From contig CM048576.1 in the NCBI GenBank assembly GCA_026413225.1, forward strand, positions 2,922,501-2,986,500: a stretch of 64,000 nt of DNA. The letters are read 5' to 3'. Origin of the DNA: Otis tarda. Its lineage: Eukaryota > Chordata > Aves > Otidiformes > Otididae. The notes beneath the pieces are model-generated. The model saw only the letters and a list, made by a program, of their open reading frames with translations. It had not been told where the DNA came from and made no database searches. Positions 31,741 through 44,204 of this stretch are shown here, one piece after another (the stretch's first letter is position 1; every line of letters begins with the position of its first letter). A program made the translations under genes and the position numbers.

Positions 31741-33864
31741 CCAGCCTTCCCCTGCCCCGGGGGGCCAAGAGACAACACGGTGATGCTCCAACGCGTCTTA
31801 GGTTGACCAAAGCCCAAGTCAGTCTTAATTTCCATCCCAGCTCTGCATGTCATCACCAGCATGACACTAAACTTGGACCAATATATTTTCCCAGTGGGAA
31901 AGGATTCAAGAGCATCATGAGGAGCGGCCCATGCGGTTCTCTCTGTCTAAGCCAAGGTGCTGGAGCTCCAAGGCGGGCCCGGACCACACCGGTCACCAGC
32001 ATCCCGCGGCCTTGAGCTCGAGCAGATAAACACGGGCGAAAGTTCAGGCGTCAAACAGCACGAGCGCTTCAGGTTTAGCAGCCGAAACTAAACACTAAAG
32101 CAAGTTCACCTAAAAAAAAGCAGAATTGTGACATCAAAGGAAAAAAAAAAATCTTCCAGTTTTAAAAGCATTAATGGAGCAGGCAATTCAACAACCTTCA
32201 CCTGAAAGCATCCAAACACTTCAACTTTATGAAAGAAAATGGTTTGGTGCCAACGAAGTTCAACGTTTCAATGAAAAGGCCTTGTCAGGTTTGGAGGAGA
32301 GTGAATCAGGCCGTCAGAAGAGGCACAGTCACATCAACTCTGACTCATCGCCGAGGCAGAGAAAAGCAAAAGCTTTCCATGGTTTTTTTGGCAATACGAT
32401 CCCTGGACCGAGAGATCCCGGCTCACTGGGCTCAGACGGGAGGGATGGAGGGGGGATTTCGTGTCCTGACATCCGCAGAGCGTCTCCTCCGGGTGAAATT
32501 TTGGCTGGTGCTACCCAGAAGGTCAGACTGGATTAGAGCAATGAGCTCTCCTGGCCTTAATACCCTGAAAAGGGCGCCCTGCCTCTCGCTCCCCCCTTTG
32601 CTAATCAAATAAAAGAAAGAAGATAAAATGCCAGCCACCACCGACAGATTTGCAGCTGGGGGATCTAATTCCAGGAGGCTACAGGCCATAAAAAGAAGGG
32701 ATCCATTAGCATCCACTTACCTGCCATGATGAAGTGACCGCGATAAAGTGCACAGGATTAAATAAATTTAAGCGAATCCCCTGACGGCATTTTTATGGGA
32801 TTGAAAGAGGTTTTATCCACTCGCAACCTCTATCCTCGGAGGAAACTGATTCAATAAAAACTAAACCCACTTCATCTGGCAGGAAGGGAAAGGAAAAAAA
32901 AAAATACACAAAAACTCCGCAACGTTTACAGAGTCACTAAAGCAGTCAGAAAAAAAAAATTAAATATAGGGCAAATCCCTGAGTGGGAGAAATGCACAGC
33001 AGTCTGCTGCTATAGCTGAGCCCCATTAGTTTAACTTCAAACTTTTAAGGCTCCTTCGCTCCCTGGGGCAGATCCCTCCAGCTCAGCACCTAAATTACCC
33101 CTGGTACCCAACGCGAACCCAGCCTGGAGATCTCTAACGCCCTGCAGCCTCCCATCCCACCAGCCAGGCCCCATCCGTGGATGAGGATGGGAATTAGTCC
33201 CTGCCCCGCTCCGCTGTTCTGTGCTGAGCTTTGCAAAGGGAGGCACTGCCGCCGCTGCTGCCTGCAGATAAGATGCTGACGCTCCCCGAGGAGAGCGATG
33301 CCATTTCCCGTCCAAGAGCCCCCACGGCTGGCACGCAGCCTGGACACCGAGGATCCCACCCCACCGGGCTCCCGGACCCTGATCTGGAGCTGCCTCTTCA
33401 TTTGGTGAGGTGCAGCAGTGTCTGGTGCCACGGGAAGGTCCTTAAAACCCACATCTGACCTAGCAAAACCTCACCCATGGAGATAACCAGCTGCAGTGCT
33501 TCCCATTGCCTGGACCATGGGCTCAGGGGCCACTTTTACCCCCAGGAGGGCTCTCTGGTCCTCCCGAGAAGTTGTAGAGCTGCCATGACATGAGAAGACT
33601 TCATCCAACAAAGAATAACCCAACCACATCAAATCAGCCACTGGTTATTTAGCTGCAAGACGGGTCGGAGACACCAGAACACAGGGACAGGGGTCCGAGA
33701 CCCAGCAACAAACTCCAAAAGCCCACGATGGGAAAAAAATTTTAAAAAATTGCAATGGCGAGAGTGCGGTGGTCTGGCCCCAAACGGCAAACGTTATCGA
33801 TTCGTATCAGAGGAAGGAGAATAAAAATTAGAAGCTCCTCGGAACAAAGCCACTTTCCTCTGAT
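31741..33864. other. Non-coding stretch, no gene seen
   Basis: Contains the ancient CR1 tail at 32512-32575 and A-runs near 32140-32150, 32893-32904 and 32949-32958. Short open frames (32174-32536 and 32229-32612 plus) overlap the CR1 remnant and are not genes. CpG-containing sequence lies at 33230-33380. Confidence 0.55.
32512..32575 (+). mobile_element. Ancient CR1-type LINE tail
   Basis: AGAAGGTCAGACTGGATTAGAGCAATG followed by CTCTCCTGGCCTTAATACCCTG matches the sense-strand end of old amniote CR1 elements (ggtcagactagatgatc ... tctggccttaaa-ctctatga). Orientation is plus. The degenerate end lacks intact octamer copies. It is the same age class as the copy at 11327, in the opposite orientation. 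Confidence 0.7.
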
Positions 33865-34190
33865 GTACACGCATGGGGGGGAAAAGCCATTTTAATTACT
33901 GATCAAAAATAAATGACTTGCCATTTACTAGGACTTTTTTTTTTATTTTCGAAATTACTTTGTAGAATTACTTAAACTTATTAATATATTTATAAGGAAA
34001 GAAAACACCCATAAATGCCTGGAATGCTGAGCCACTGAATTAATTAACATCAAATTACTAGTGGTTACTACGGCTCGATACTAAACATTGCTACCCTATT
34101 ACGTGGAGGATGGACAAAAACCTCTTGCAGCTGTTAATTATTTCAATTATTAATTTTACTTAATAATTCATATCCCTTTCCTGACCCCCT
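33865..34190. promoter_or_regulatory. Long AT-rich conserved-element-like block
   Basis: About 325 bp with TTTTAATTACTGATC, CATTTACTAGG, AATTACTTAAACTTATTAATATATTTATAAGG, TGAATTAATTAACATC, AAATTACTAGTGG and TTAATTATTTCAATTATTAATTTTAC, plus a T-rich interruption near 33936-33946. This is the densest cluster of TAAT/ATTA cores in the window (more than ten). Long AT-rich blocks also occur as matrix-attachment regions, so enhancer identity is not assured. Confidence 0.35.
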
Positions 34191-34902
34191 GGAGTATACT
34201 TCGGTATCTACATTTCTTCCTCTCCTCCTCCATTCCTCCCTAACTCTACTTTCAGCAAAACAATCCATCACTCTGCAAGGTTACTGGCTTCAGGAGAGGT
34301 GGGGGTTTTTTTTTTATTATTTTATTTTCTTTTTTATAATCGACAGTCATTTCCTCAGAGAAATACCCCCAGTAAATACTTGCTCTAGAGAAACGATAAT
34401 AAATCCTTAAAGGTGAACCCAGCTGCTTTTTCCCCCACCACGTGCTTCCTTTAAAAAAAAAAAAAGTAATACATCTTAAAAGAAAAAAAAAGAACCTCTG
34501 AGAGCCGAAATCCTTCATAGTACATACACGGGGAGTGAATTATGAATAAATCCACTTTAAAATCAAGCAGAGAGGACTTTTTTTTTTTTTAAACGCTTGG
34601 ATTCAGGCTGCATCCCCCATCCCAACGCCTCTTCGTGCCCCTGGCATCACCCAAGGCCGGACTCAGTCCCTGGCCCCTTCCCCAGTGCCTGATGCTCGCC
34701 CCCGCTGCCCAGTCCAGCACGGGCGAGGGCAGACAAAGGGAAACTGAGGCAGGAGCTGCCGGTAAGGAAACCATCAATGGACTCAAGTTCCCACCTCTCC
34801 CCATTGCCCATGTCTCGCTACTGTCCAAAGGGCTGCCTTCCCCCAGGCATTTCTCCTTAGGTGCCACTCCCTACAGGAAAAATCTTGCAAAGAATGGAGT
34901 GG

Positions 34903-34940
34903 TAAAAAAAAAAATATATATATATGTACACACGCACACA
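34903..34940 (+). repeat. A-run merging into TA and CA microsatellite
   Basis: An A11 run passes into (TA)6, then GTACACACGCACACA. The compound structure suggests an old poly-A tail or slippage hotspot. Confidence 0.8.
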
Positions 34941-35150
34941 TTCAGATGTATATTTTTCCACAAAACAGCTTAATTCTGCAAGCACTTGTTGCACTCGGTG
35001 CTTGCCACGGTTCAGGGATGCAGCAGACGCCGGCTCGATCCACAGCGTCACCGCAGCTGGTGCCACCCGACCGTTCCCCCGCGCACGCGTTCGCGTTGCT
35101 GAGTTTATCCAGAAATTAATTTCCAGATCAAAAGGAGAGCGTTTAATGAC

Positions 35151-35170
35151 AAAAAAAAAAAAAAAAAAAA
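35151..35170 (+). repeat. A20 homopolymer
   Basis: Twenty consecutive A residues, the longest homopolymer in the window and a likely site of length variation. No retroposon body is recognisable upstream. Confidence 0.95.
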
Positions 35171-36889
35171 GACGGTTGGCAGAGCATGGGGAAAAGGATG
35201 AAAAAACCCCGCGGCCCTGGGGCGTTTCTTGCCGCCGCGGGGATTAATATCGCTGATGGGGTTTTGCAGGGAGAGGGGAGGAATTTGGTGCTCAACTCTG
35301 GGGCACAGAGTCCCAAATCCGATTCCAGACAGCAAACGTTTAAGGAGAAGACGGCGCCTGACACCCCGGCGTACTTGCACGATAAAAGCCCTCGTCTATT
35401 AATCTTCTCCCTTGATCTAGAGGGTAGAGCTCAAAATGACGTTTGATGTTCTGCGCTGATCTCTGGAGGGCAAATCAAATAACAAATAAGGGGAAAAGCC
35501 GTCAGAGAGACACGGTGTGGTTTATATTGCGGAAAAAAAAGACAGATGGAAAAATACGCGGGAGGATTGTTGGTTTGGGGTTGTTTCTGGGAGGAAGGGA
35601 GGGAAGAGGTCACTTCCAAAACATCATCTTTCCCTCTTAATTGATCTTAAACACTGGGAATAATGAGATATGGGTGGCCTGGCTGGCTTGAGCATATTCT
35701 TAAATGGGGTAACAACTGCACAGAGCCTGAATATGAGAGCTGGAGTGTCTGCTCCTCCGCTACCTGGTACACAAAGCACCCTGCCTTTCCCCGGCATCGC
35801 TTTTCCGGGGACGCCCCAGCCCAAACCGAGCTTCGCTCACACCTCTGTTCGGTGATCCGAGTCCCGATGCGTTCTCCCTAGATGAAACCCCACGGCTTTG
35901 CATTTTCCTGGCCGGCACAAGCGCACTGGATGCGACCCTGAAACAGGAGTCACCCCAGAGTTTGCTCCCCCTCCGGTATCCCAGTCCCAAACCTGGTCCC
36001 TAACAGGGGACTATTAGGGAATCATCATCCAAAACCAGCTTTTTCAACACAGGCAAACAACAAAGATCCCGCATGGCTCCCCCAGAAGCACTTTCCTTTA
36101 AGGAAAGGGTTGGGTTTTGTTAGCTGTACTTTTTTTCCCCTCTTCTTTTTAACTCTTAGGCCTGAACGGTTTAACGAGCGTCCTTTTGACCTAGGAAACT
36201 TAGTTTTAATTTTCATGGCTTTACCCAGAGAACAATGTGTCCTGGGGGCATCTTTGAGCGCAACGTCCATTTTCATCATCCAAACAAACGCTGGAAATAC
36301 CCATCTGCCACGTTATCAGAGCGTAGTGGCTCACTGAGCCGGACATCGCTTAGGGGACAAGGGAGGCTTTTACTCTCCTCAAAGTCACGCGTGTTCCCTC
36401 TAAGCTCTTTAGCATTAGAGACTCCTGTGGAGATGGGGATTAAAAGCTCCATTTCTATCTTTCCCTAGTCAGGAACGATGGGAGATGGAGCTTTCTTTGG
36501 AGATTCTTGCTCCTATGGGGGAGAAGAGAAGAGTGGGTCCCCCTTTGTTCATCCCCGTGGGTGCCTTGTGGGGTCTTAGGAGTGCGTTGCTGATCTCTAC
36601 CAGCTCCATTCAACCCCCCACTCTTATCCAGGCCTTCCCAATTCCCCCACCAGCATCCAGAGCATTCAGACTTTTCCATGCCGCATCGCTCGCCTTGATA
36701 GGATTTGTCTCCTTGAAGTCCCTTCCCCAACCCCACTTTTCCAAGGAGGTTTGCGAGCTGCAGCCTCCTCTCCGTTTCAGACTGGAATAATTTGGAATAA
36801 GTTATAATAATAGTAAACATAGTAAAACCAACAACAAATCAAACATGCTTTGTTACTCCCCAGGCACACGCATTTGTCTTCCAAGCGAC

Positions 36890-36970
36890 AAAGTAATCAC
36901 ATTTTTGGTTTTAATTTATTACGCGCATTACAGCCGGTGCCGAGGGGCATTATCACAAGTCACAGCCCCG
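36890..36970. promoter_or_regulatory. Small conserved-element-like block
   Basis: GTAATCACATTTTTGG, TTTTAATTTATTACGCGCATTACAGCC and CATTATCACAAGTCACAG in 80 bp. Homeodomain cores flank a CpG pair (ACGCGC). Confidence 0.25.
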
Positions 36971-37864
36971 GCGCGCAACGGGAGGAATCGAGGCTCTTAA
37001 ATCCTCACCTCCTTTAGCTTCTCCACCTGCCAGCGGCTCCAGGGACAACATCTTGCCCCTGGTTTGAGCAGATTGCAAGGAGGCTCAGGAATTGCATCCC
37101 AGCTCCTCGGGAAGAGTCGAGCCCCCGGGACCACCAGCCCCATGGAAAGGGGACTGAAAACCCACGCTGAAACCTGGGCTGTGTGTAATTCCCTCAGGAA
37201 TTTGCGTGGAGAAGCGTATTTTTACCTATTAGGTTTTACGTTCTCCCTTCAAACAGCCTCAAAACATAATGCCCATCATTACCGTTTATGGGATGCCGAC
37301 ACGTGCGGAGAAACACAGAGGCTCCTTCCCACCAGCGCTGCCACTCAGACAGCAGCAGGGATGCGTGGGTGAGGACTGGCTACGGAGAGGGACGAGCAGC
37401 AGGATCTCAGGGGAGTTTGGGAAGTGGCTCAGCATCTTCCCGGCAGCTAGAGAATACGGAAGGATGAAAGGGGAAGGTCGCCGCGAACCAGTCTAATCAC
37501 ATTTCTTGCCAAGAAGCACCAGCCTTTTGGCATGTGGGGGATGGATCTCAGGAGCTGACACGTCTCTCTGCCATCTACAGCTGATGAAGTGTCAAATGAG
37601 ATGGAACAGAAAGTGAGACCCAGCTGGGGAAGCGGGCTCTGCCAAGCTGATTGACACCAGGAGGAGGAGGAGGAGGAGGGCGAGGCGGCTGGAGCACCAT
37701 GGGGACCCGCTGTGGGTCACTCCTGTGCTGGGCAAAGCGATGCCGAGGGGCACTTTTTGGGCTGGCTGGCCCCGAGCATCGCGGTCACTTCTCATCCTCC
37801 TCTCCTCCCTGGCCAGCACAACGCGGGAGCAGCCTTTGTAATCGCCAGCACAGTCAGCGGTGAC
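36971..37864. other. Non-coding stretch, no gene seen
   Basis: Contains an AT-rich conserved-element-like segment at 37190-37300 (TGTAATTCCCTCAGG, CCTATTAGGTTTTACG, CATAATGCCCATCATTACCG) and a GGA microsatellite at 37660-37680. Open frames are short. Confidence 0.5.
37660..37680 (+). repeat. (GGA)n microsatellite
   Basis: Six uninterrupted GAG/GGA units from 37660, ending in GGGCGAGG. The purine strand is plus. Confidence 0.9.
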
Positions 37865-37945
37865 GGCGCTCATAGTCCTCCACACAAATAATGATGATCA
37901 TTAATTACTGTCCTTATTCATTAGCATGACAGGGGGTCCCTGGAC
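37865..37945. promoter_or_regulatory. Homeodomain-core block with a 15-base palindrome
   Basis: TAATGAT at 37889-37895 and ATCATTA at 37897-37903 are reverse complements around a single G. ATTAATTACTG and CTTATTCATTAGCATGACAG follow. Facing TAATGAT arms resemble paired homeodomain sites; CATGACAG contains a MEIS-type core. Confidence 0.35.
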
Positions 37946-40879
37946 AGGCTCCTTTGGATCTGACAGGTAGCTCAGGGCGTGCTTGAGTCCAAGGCTTCGC
38001 AGGAGGGCTGGTTTTAAATATTCAGATCAGTGGCTGGGTTTTTCAGTACAGCAGGAACGGGGGGAGGAGAGGAGCCCACGACTCTCATTCGCTGGGCGAT
38101 GCTGACTCCCAAAATCTCTGCACAGTGCCCCGGCCAAGGGCTGCAACGGAAACAGGAGAGGGGTGGAGATGCACTGGGAGAAGCAGTAATGCACCTGGAG
38201 GTCACTGGTAGGGTATAACGAAGCTACAACTCCCCCCAGGAACGGGAGAGTTGGGAAAGGGGAGAGGACACGTCCCCTGGCCTTGCTCACAGCATCCGCA
38301 TCCCACATGGGCGTTAACAGAAACAAGAAATTGCCAGCCTGGCTCCTGAACTGCCACAGCTCTCTCCATCCAAACAGACCATCAGCCATAGCAGAAGAGA
38401 CCTTCAAGATGTGGGGAACAAGGTTTCTCAAAGGATCTTATGGGAATTCAGTCCCAGGTTAACGGAAATTCCCTTCCAGCCCAAGGAGATATCTTATGCC
38501 TGGAGGTTGGGTTGGTCAGGGACCGAGGCAAGGCACGAGATCCTCCAAAATCAAACACGGCCATAAAAACCCTGCTCACAGAAAGCCAAAAAACCCTATA
38601 GCCATGAGGTGCTGTGTTTCACGACACCCCTTAACAGGATCAGCAAAACAGGGTCAGCACATAAAATACAGCTGCTTTGGAGATCACAAAAAAACCCCAC
38701 TTTAATCTGCGGTGGCTTTTCTAGGGGCCGGGGAACTGGTACGCTCCAGCTGCTTATTTAGCTGATCCTGTTAAAAAGGTATCAGAATAAAGCGGAGGGG
38801 GAAAAAAAAAAAAATCCTGAACTGAGCCAGAGAAAACTTTCCCTCCAGCAAGACTCTGGCAAAAATCCCAGTCCCACTCCACTGGCGCTTTGAAATGCAA
38901 GCAAGAGGATCCGCTGGTCCTACAGCGCGTTTCCCACCGCCCCGGGGCTCGCTGCCCACAGGGAGGTCCTGGGGATGCTCCTTGGAGCTGGGATGGTCAT
39001 CCCAGTTTATGCAAGGAGCTGCTGGGAGAGAAGGCGGCAGGGAGACGCAGGAAAGCGGCAGCAACCTGACTGCAGGGAAGCCTTGATGGGCGGGTGCCTT
39101 GGAAGGAGCAAAGCGCAATGGAGTTGATATCCGACCCTGAAATGAAGCTCCTCTTTCCCCTACAGCTGTAACGCGGAGCCTGAGGGCAGAGGCAAGGAGG
39201 ACTTCATCACGTAGCAACACCACAAAGTGACAGGGAGCGCTGGGAAGCGGGGGGGAGCCATGGTCAGAGCCATGCTGCCATGCTGGAGAAGGATGCTCAG
39301 GACAAGCCGCTGCCTGATAGATCCATCACACGGTGACTATGCACGGGAGAGGCAAGAGCTGTCCTCACCCATGGCTAAAACCAGGAGAAAAAGCCACAAA
39401 CAAAGGTAAAATTAAAAAAAACAATCTCAGCTTTTGGCTGCCTTGCAGAAGGTATCCGGCAAGCTGGAGGCAGGCTGGAGGGGAAAACCCCCAGCTCCGT
39501 AAGGCTCTGCTGCAGCTCCTGCTCATCCAGCCCCTGCTAACCTGTTGCTATTGACTTCATCTGGGATCCGCTCCTTGGGCAGGTTTACACGCTAAAGGCA
39601 ATAAAAGAAAGAGCTGCGTAAGGTGTGAGATTCACGGTGAGACGTAGGAGCTGCCGCAACCCCGAGGCCACCAGAGAGGAAAACAGAGCCATTCCTGCAT
39701 CCGTCTCCTGCTGCAGGGCTGAAATCCCTGAAACAGAGCCAGGAGCTGGAACTGGCTCTTAAATTGAACCACGCTGCTCATCCCAGGAGACAGCACCGCA
39801 AAACATCCAGCCTGGACCAGGAGACGACTTTGCCCCATCCCGTCCCCGCATCCCTGGGCTGGGCTGTTGGCGCGAGCCGCCGCGCCGGAAGCTCTCAGGG
39901 AGGGAACGCTGCCACCGGCGCTCGGGGCCGGTTCAACCCCCACGGCTTCCACCAGGTCGGAAGGCAAATTGAAAAGATTGCAGCAGTCGCATGCACGCCG
40001 CACACCGCGCGGGAGCTGGGGACGGCGGCGCTCGGTGCCTCCAGCTCTGACCTTTATTTTCCATTAATGGACCTGGGTGAGTGTCGGCTGTGTTTGAAGC
40101 TGCATAAAATGAACCAAAAATGAGAGGGATAAACAGCAGTAGTTAAGGCCCTTTTATTTTTTTCCTCCCTTTTTTTTTTTTTTTCCTAGAGGAATGCTGA
40201 ACCAATTGCAGCGAAGTTATCGACACGCAGCGAGCTGCTTCCAGGCACGGACGACTCGCTGGGAACCAGCTCGCAGCCCGGGGCTGCCGGCTGCGTAAGC
40301 GACGGAGACCAAACCCGACGGACAGCTGCTCCACGGGGAGAGGTCTGCAAGTCCCCAGATGCTGGAAAGCAGCTGGTTCAAGCGCCAGCAGGGCAGAGCC
40401 ATCCCATCCCCCTTCAGAGGAAAAAATACTAAAAAAATACGAGAGCATCCGAGGCTGGCAAGTGAAGACAACGTAGGGGAAGGTGATGTTGAGATTTGCG
40501 TTGACTTCATATCAACGTTGCATGACCTCAGCGTTTGTCATCCACCCCACAGATGCAATTTGCTGCCCTAATCGAGGGATTTTTGGTCCAGCGCTCTGGT
40601 ATGGTGTTGGGCATCACCGGTTGGCAAAGCCCACAGAGACCCCAGGTCGTGCCAGCCAGCCCGGCGTCAAGGAGGCAAGGACTCCGGTGCGAAGCAGCAG
40701 CACCGGGAAAACTCCAGTTTAGGCTTTTACGCCCCCAAATTGCCAGCTGAGAGAAAGAAGCCAGCTCAAAACTTTCAAAAATGTTAACCAAACAAAGCAC
40801 CGAGCCGGGAGGCCATGGGGATGGGCTTCCCAGCCCCGAGCCGGCAAGGGAAGCCGTGCAGGGTTGGAGTCAGGTGAAG
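37946..40879. other. Non-coding stretch, no gene seen
   Basis: G+C-moderate with A-runs near 38802-38813 and a T15 run at 40170-40184. A CpG-rich patch lies at 39862-40040 (GGCGCGAGCCGCCGCGCCGG and neighbours). Overlapping open frames on both strands around 39632-40123 follow from that GC-rich composition and show no recognisable product. Confidence 0.55.
39862..40040. other. CpG-rich patch
   Basis: Frequent CpG over about 180 bp, in contrast to the CpG-depleted flanks. It could be a short unmethylated island or a remnant. No start-site architecture was recognised. Confidence 0.35.
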
Positions 40880-41140
40880 ATAAGGAGTTTTAGGATTCCA
40901 GTGCGCGCTGCGCTAACTCTTTAATACTTTTAAATCCAAGCTCATCTCCTTCAACTGAAATTTAGCTGGATAGCTGCTCCACGTTTAATAAACAAGCGGT
41001 GATTATTTAAAGAGCACCTGGGCTGAGGGTTACCACCTGAGGCTAGGTAAAAATGCACAATACCTAGCACCACCTTATTAAACCCTCGTCAGAGGTATGT
41101 ACTTAATAGCCATTTGCTAATTAGCCAATGAGTTGAAGGC
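40880..41140. promoter_or_regulatory. Conserved-element-like block
   Basis: Contains GCTAACTCTTTAATAC, TGAAATTTAGCTGGATAGC, CGTTTAATAAACAAGCGGTGATTATTTAAAG, CACCTTATTAAACCC and CCATTTGCTAATTAGCCAATGAG. CTAATTAG is a palindromic homeodomain core directly followed by a CCAAT box. Repeat-free; ends at a G10 run near 41145-41154. Confidence 0.35.
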
Positions 41141-42174
41141 TTATTGGGGGGGGGGAAAGAATGAACTCATCAGGAACGCAGGCTCCTGTTAGAGGTAATA
41201 AGATGAAGGCGACCGGCCTCATACGTTTCACTTTGGCGAGGACAAACGCCTTCAAATTCGTGACACAGATGTCTGCTGGAATCACGGGGAAGGAAAGAGC
41301 AGGGCGGTCCCTTGCCCATTTCTCCCAGCAGACACAGCCCTCACGCTCGTTACTGGGTGGACCGGGGGTTATTTTGGCCATTTCTTTGCAGGATTTCTAG
41401 CGTTTCGTTTGCTCCGTCCCTGCGGAGGTTGCCATCTGCCAGCGCATCACCCCGACAGGCGATTTTGTCAGCGCCGCGGCCGGTGTCACTGTGAAGGTGA
41501 CACTTTCCAGGGGGCCGGCTCCGGTTTTTCGCCCGAGTTAAATTTATTCGCAGAGCAACTTCAAAAAAAAAAAAAAAAAAATTCAAACGCAACTGAAAGA
41601 GACTTTGTAAAAATAGTCATTACAAAGCTCCACGCTTTCAGAGGTCGGTATTGTTCCGGTGAGCCCCAGAGATAACAGCTGAAATCGGGGCCCTGCTGTG
41701 CACTTCACAAACATGCAAAACCAGTCCCTCCCATCAGAAGGGGTCTGTGCTCGCTCTGAATTATAGCACAGACAGCGGAGATGTGGTGCTAGGCACCGCA
41801 GACAAGTTGGACGCCTTATCACGCATTCACACCGAGGGATGTTAACTCTGAAGCATACTGATGGCGAGCTAAAAGTCATCTCGGTGTTTTGGCTGGCTTG
41901 CTCAGCTACTCTTTGGCTGTGTGCGCAGCCTTCTGCTTCCTCTCCAAGGAAAGGTCCCTTAGCACCCAGAAACAAACCCAAAAAGGGCAGTCAGAGAGCG
42001 TTAAGCCACGCAGTGCTGGGCAGCACGCTATTAGCGTGGCCCAACATCCTCTGCATCATCAGCTCCCCACAGCCATGAAACAGCCTGCCATTATCTCCTC
42101 CTCTTCCTCCTCACTCACCAGGTGGACACGGGTCAGGACAACCTTCGCAAAGCTCCGGCACCGTTGAGCCAAGT
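41141..42174. other. Non-coding stretch, no gene seen
   Basis: Contains the G10 run near 41145-41154, an A18-19 run at 41563-41581 and a CpG-rich patch at 41400-41545. Open frames are short and unrecognised. Confidence 0.55.
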
Positions 42175-42350
42175 CACAGCTTTCCGAACGTGACATTTTT
42201 TATCCCTAATTACCAGCTTGGCTTCATTTTAAAGTCATTTGCACTGATTACTCCGACTGCTGCCTTGGGTAGTCAACGACTTAGACTAACTAATCACAGC
42301 GCACAGGGAAATATTTAAAATAAATGTATATTCACCTAAATTCTTTTCGC
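42175..42350. promoter_or_regulatory. Conserved-element-like block
   Basis: Contains ATCCCTAATTACCAGC, CATTTTAAAGTCATTTGCACTGATTACTCC, GACTAACTAATCACAGC and ATATTTAAAATAAATG. Repeat-free, sharply more AT-rich than its flanks. Confidence 0.3.
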
Positions 42351-44204
42351 GTCCTGCTTCGCAGCGTCTCGCCTTACGCTGATGCCCACTTGCTCCTCTA
42401 ATCTGACACCAGCTCAAAGAGCCTCGCAGCATCAATCCGCTCAATTCCCCTCAGCGACGTGTAAGCCCTCGATGAAGCGCCTTCTTAATCTCCTTTTTTT
42501 TTTTTTTTGCCACTGGTTACGGAGCCGGCGTCTCTAACTGAGCCTGGAGAAGAGTCCCCACCGTCCCCACCGCGTTGCCTTTTGTTGGCTCAGCTGCTCG
42601 GTGTCCACTCCCGTGGCATCGCCAGCCCCGCGGTCACCTGCCCTGCTTCCACGTACTTCAGGCCCCTCACTGCCCTTCCTCTCATTTCTTCCCCCCTAAA
42701 AACCACGTTGCTGTGTGGCAACACCGCTTCTTGGTCTGGAGATGATGCCACCTCTCCTGAGCTCACCTCCAAAAAACCACCGCTGTCTCCAGCTCCCCAT
42801 TTGTGGAGGGAACACGCCGCAGGCGCAGGGCATGAAAACACGTCTGCGGGCAAAGCCACTCGCATGAAAAGTCATTTCAGCTCAGCGTGGCCTGATGGCA
42901 GGAAAGCAAGCACATGGTTAACCACTGAAGAACATCCCCCAAAGCCTTCTCCAATCAACCCTTCGGTTCCCAACCCCCTTTAGTGCTTCCCACCACTGCA
43001 ATGAGTTCTGTCCAGCCTCAGAGCCCTGCACCCATCTGCCGTGATGAGTGGGACCACCAGCCTGGCCGTACCGCAGAGTGAAGGAGAGAGAAGAGCGGGA
43101 GGGCCCAGCTGAACCACCCGCGAGGTCAGGGAAGAGTTGCAGCTCCTCACCGCAGCCACGCTCAGAGAAATTGCGTTCCCCCAACTTATCTCTATTTTTT
43201 AAATTTTTTTTTCCCCAAGTCTTGAGCAGAGGTGATGGGGTGAGAGGCGGAGGACGGCAGGATGAGGACCACGGGGTTTTTCCACAGCTCTTTTTCGCCA
43301 TCTAGTGCTCAGCTCTCTGCCAAGAAGCTCTTTAAACAGATCCCACACCCTCTTCCACCGAGATACAGCCCAAAATAGGGATTATTTCACACCTACAGAG
43401 CTGCCCGGGATGCAAACCAGACCCTGAGGTGGTTCAACATTTGGTCCCTGTGCCTCTGAAGCCCCAGAGCTGGAGATGGTCGTAAACGCTCACATTTGAG
43501 CCATTTTGAACGAGTACTTTTTGCACGTGGACGCAGAGATCAGAACCGAGCGGTCCCGGGTGGGCACGGGAAAGGGACAAGGAGGACCCACTGCTTGCGG
43601 TACCCGAAACCTCGTCTTCTGCTTCCCCCACGCCCACTCTGCTGTACACTTCTCCCCGGCGTTGAGAAATCACCGCAAGTGCCTCAGTTTCCCCAACAAG
43701 AAACGGGCAGGAGGGCAAAAAACTCTCTTTAAACAATGGTGAGAGAGAATTATCTATTTTCCTACCTCATCGGGATGCCAGGAATCTTAAGGGAGGAAAA
43801 ACCTGCCAATGCCTTCCTGAAGGATGAAATACCGGCAGTGCCAGAGCGGGGCAGCTCCTGCCTGGGGAGGGTGGTCCCCCGCAGCCCCTGCGGTCCCCAA
43901 AGTGCCAGCAGGCTGCTTTGGCAGTGCTGCAGGAGGGGATTGCCATCTGCTGACAAGCCGCAGCCCTGCACGTTCCTGCAGCGCGCTCCTGCCTGCAAGG
44001 GCTGCCCGCTTCCCTGCCGGCACTGGGATGGAGAGCACGGCTGCATCCCGCTCTCCATCGCTCTTCCGGGAGCCCAGCAAGCTACGAGGTGGCTTCCCGC
44101 ATCCTGGGCAGGATGAGGCCCCTGGTCCAGGATGCTGCCGCGTCCCGGGATGCTGCCCTGTACCGGCACGGTGGGGGAAAAGGCAGTGGCATCTGCCGGC
44201 CGCG
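42351..44204. other. Non-coding stretch, no gene seen
   Basis: T15 run at 42494-42508 and T-run near 43195-43212. A MIR-like string on the minus strand at 43672-43705. Overlapping open frames on both strands around 43736-44216 arise from GC-rich sequence and have no recognisable product. Confidence 0.55.
43672..43705 (-). mobile_element. MIR-like SINE remnant
   Basis: GTGCCTCAGTTTCCCCAACAAGAAACGGGC matches the reverse complement of the MIR core (tgcctcagtttccccatctgtaaaatggg) over most of its length. Short, minus orientation. Confidence 0.45.

Larger units (their letters stand above)
34191..36889. other. Non-coding stretch, no gene seen
   Basis: Homopolymer-rich: T-runs at 34306-34314 and 34580-34591, A-runs at 34452-34464, 34903-34913 and 35151-35170. 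Includes an AT/CA microsatellite at 34903-34940 and a CpG-containing patch at 35020-35100. The GGGAAACTGAGGC string at 34738-34750 is a possible MIR remnant. Open frames are short and unrecognised. Confidence 0.55.
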
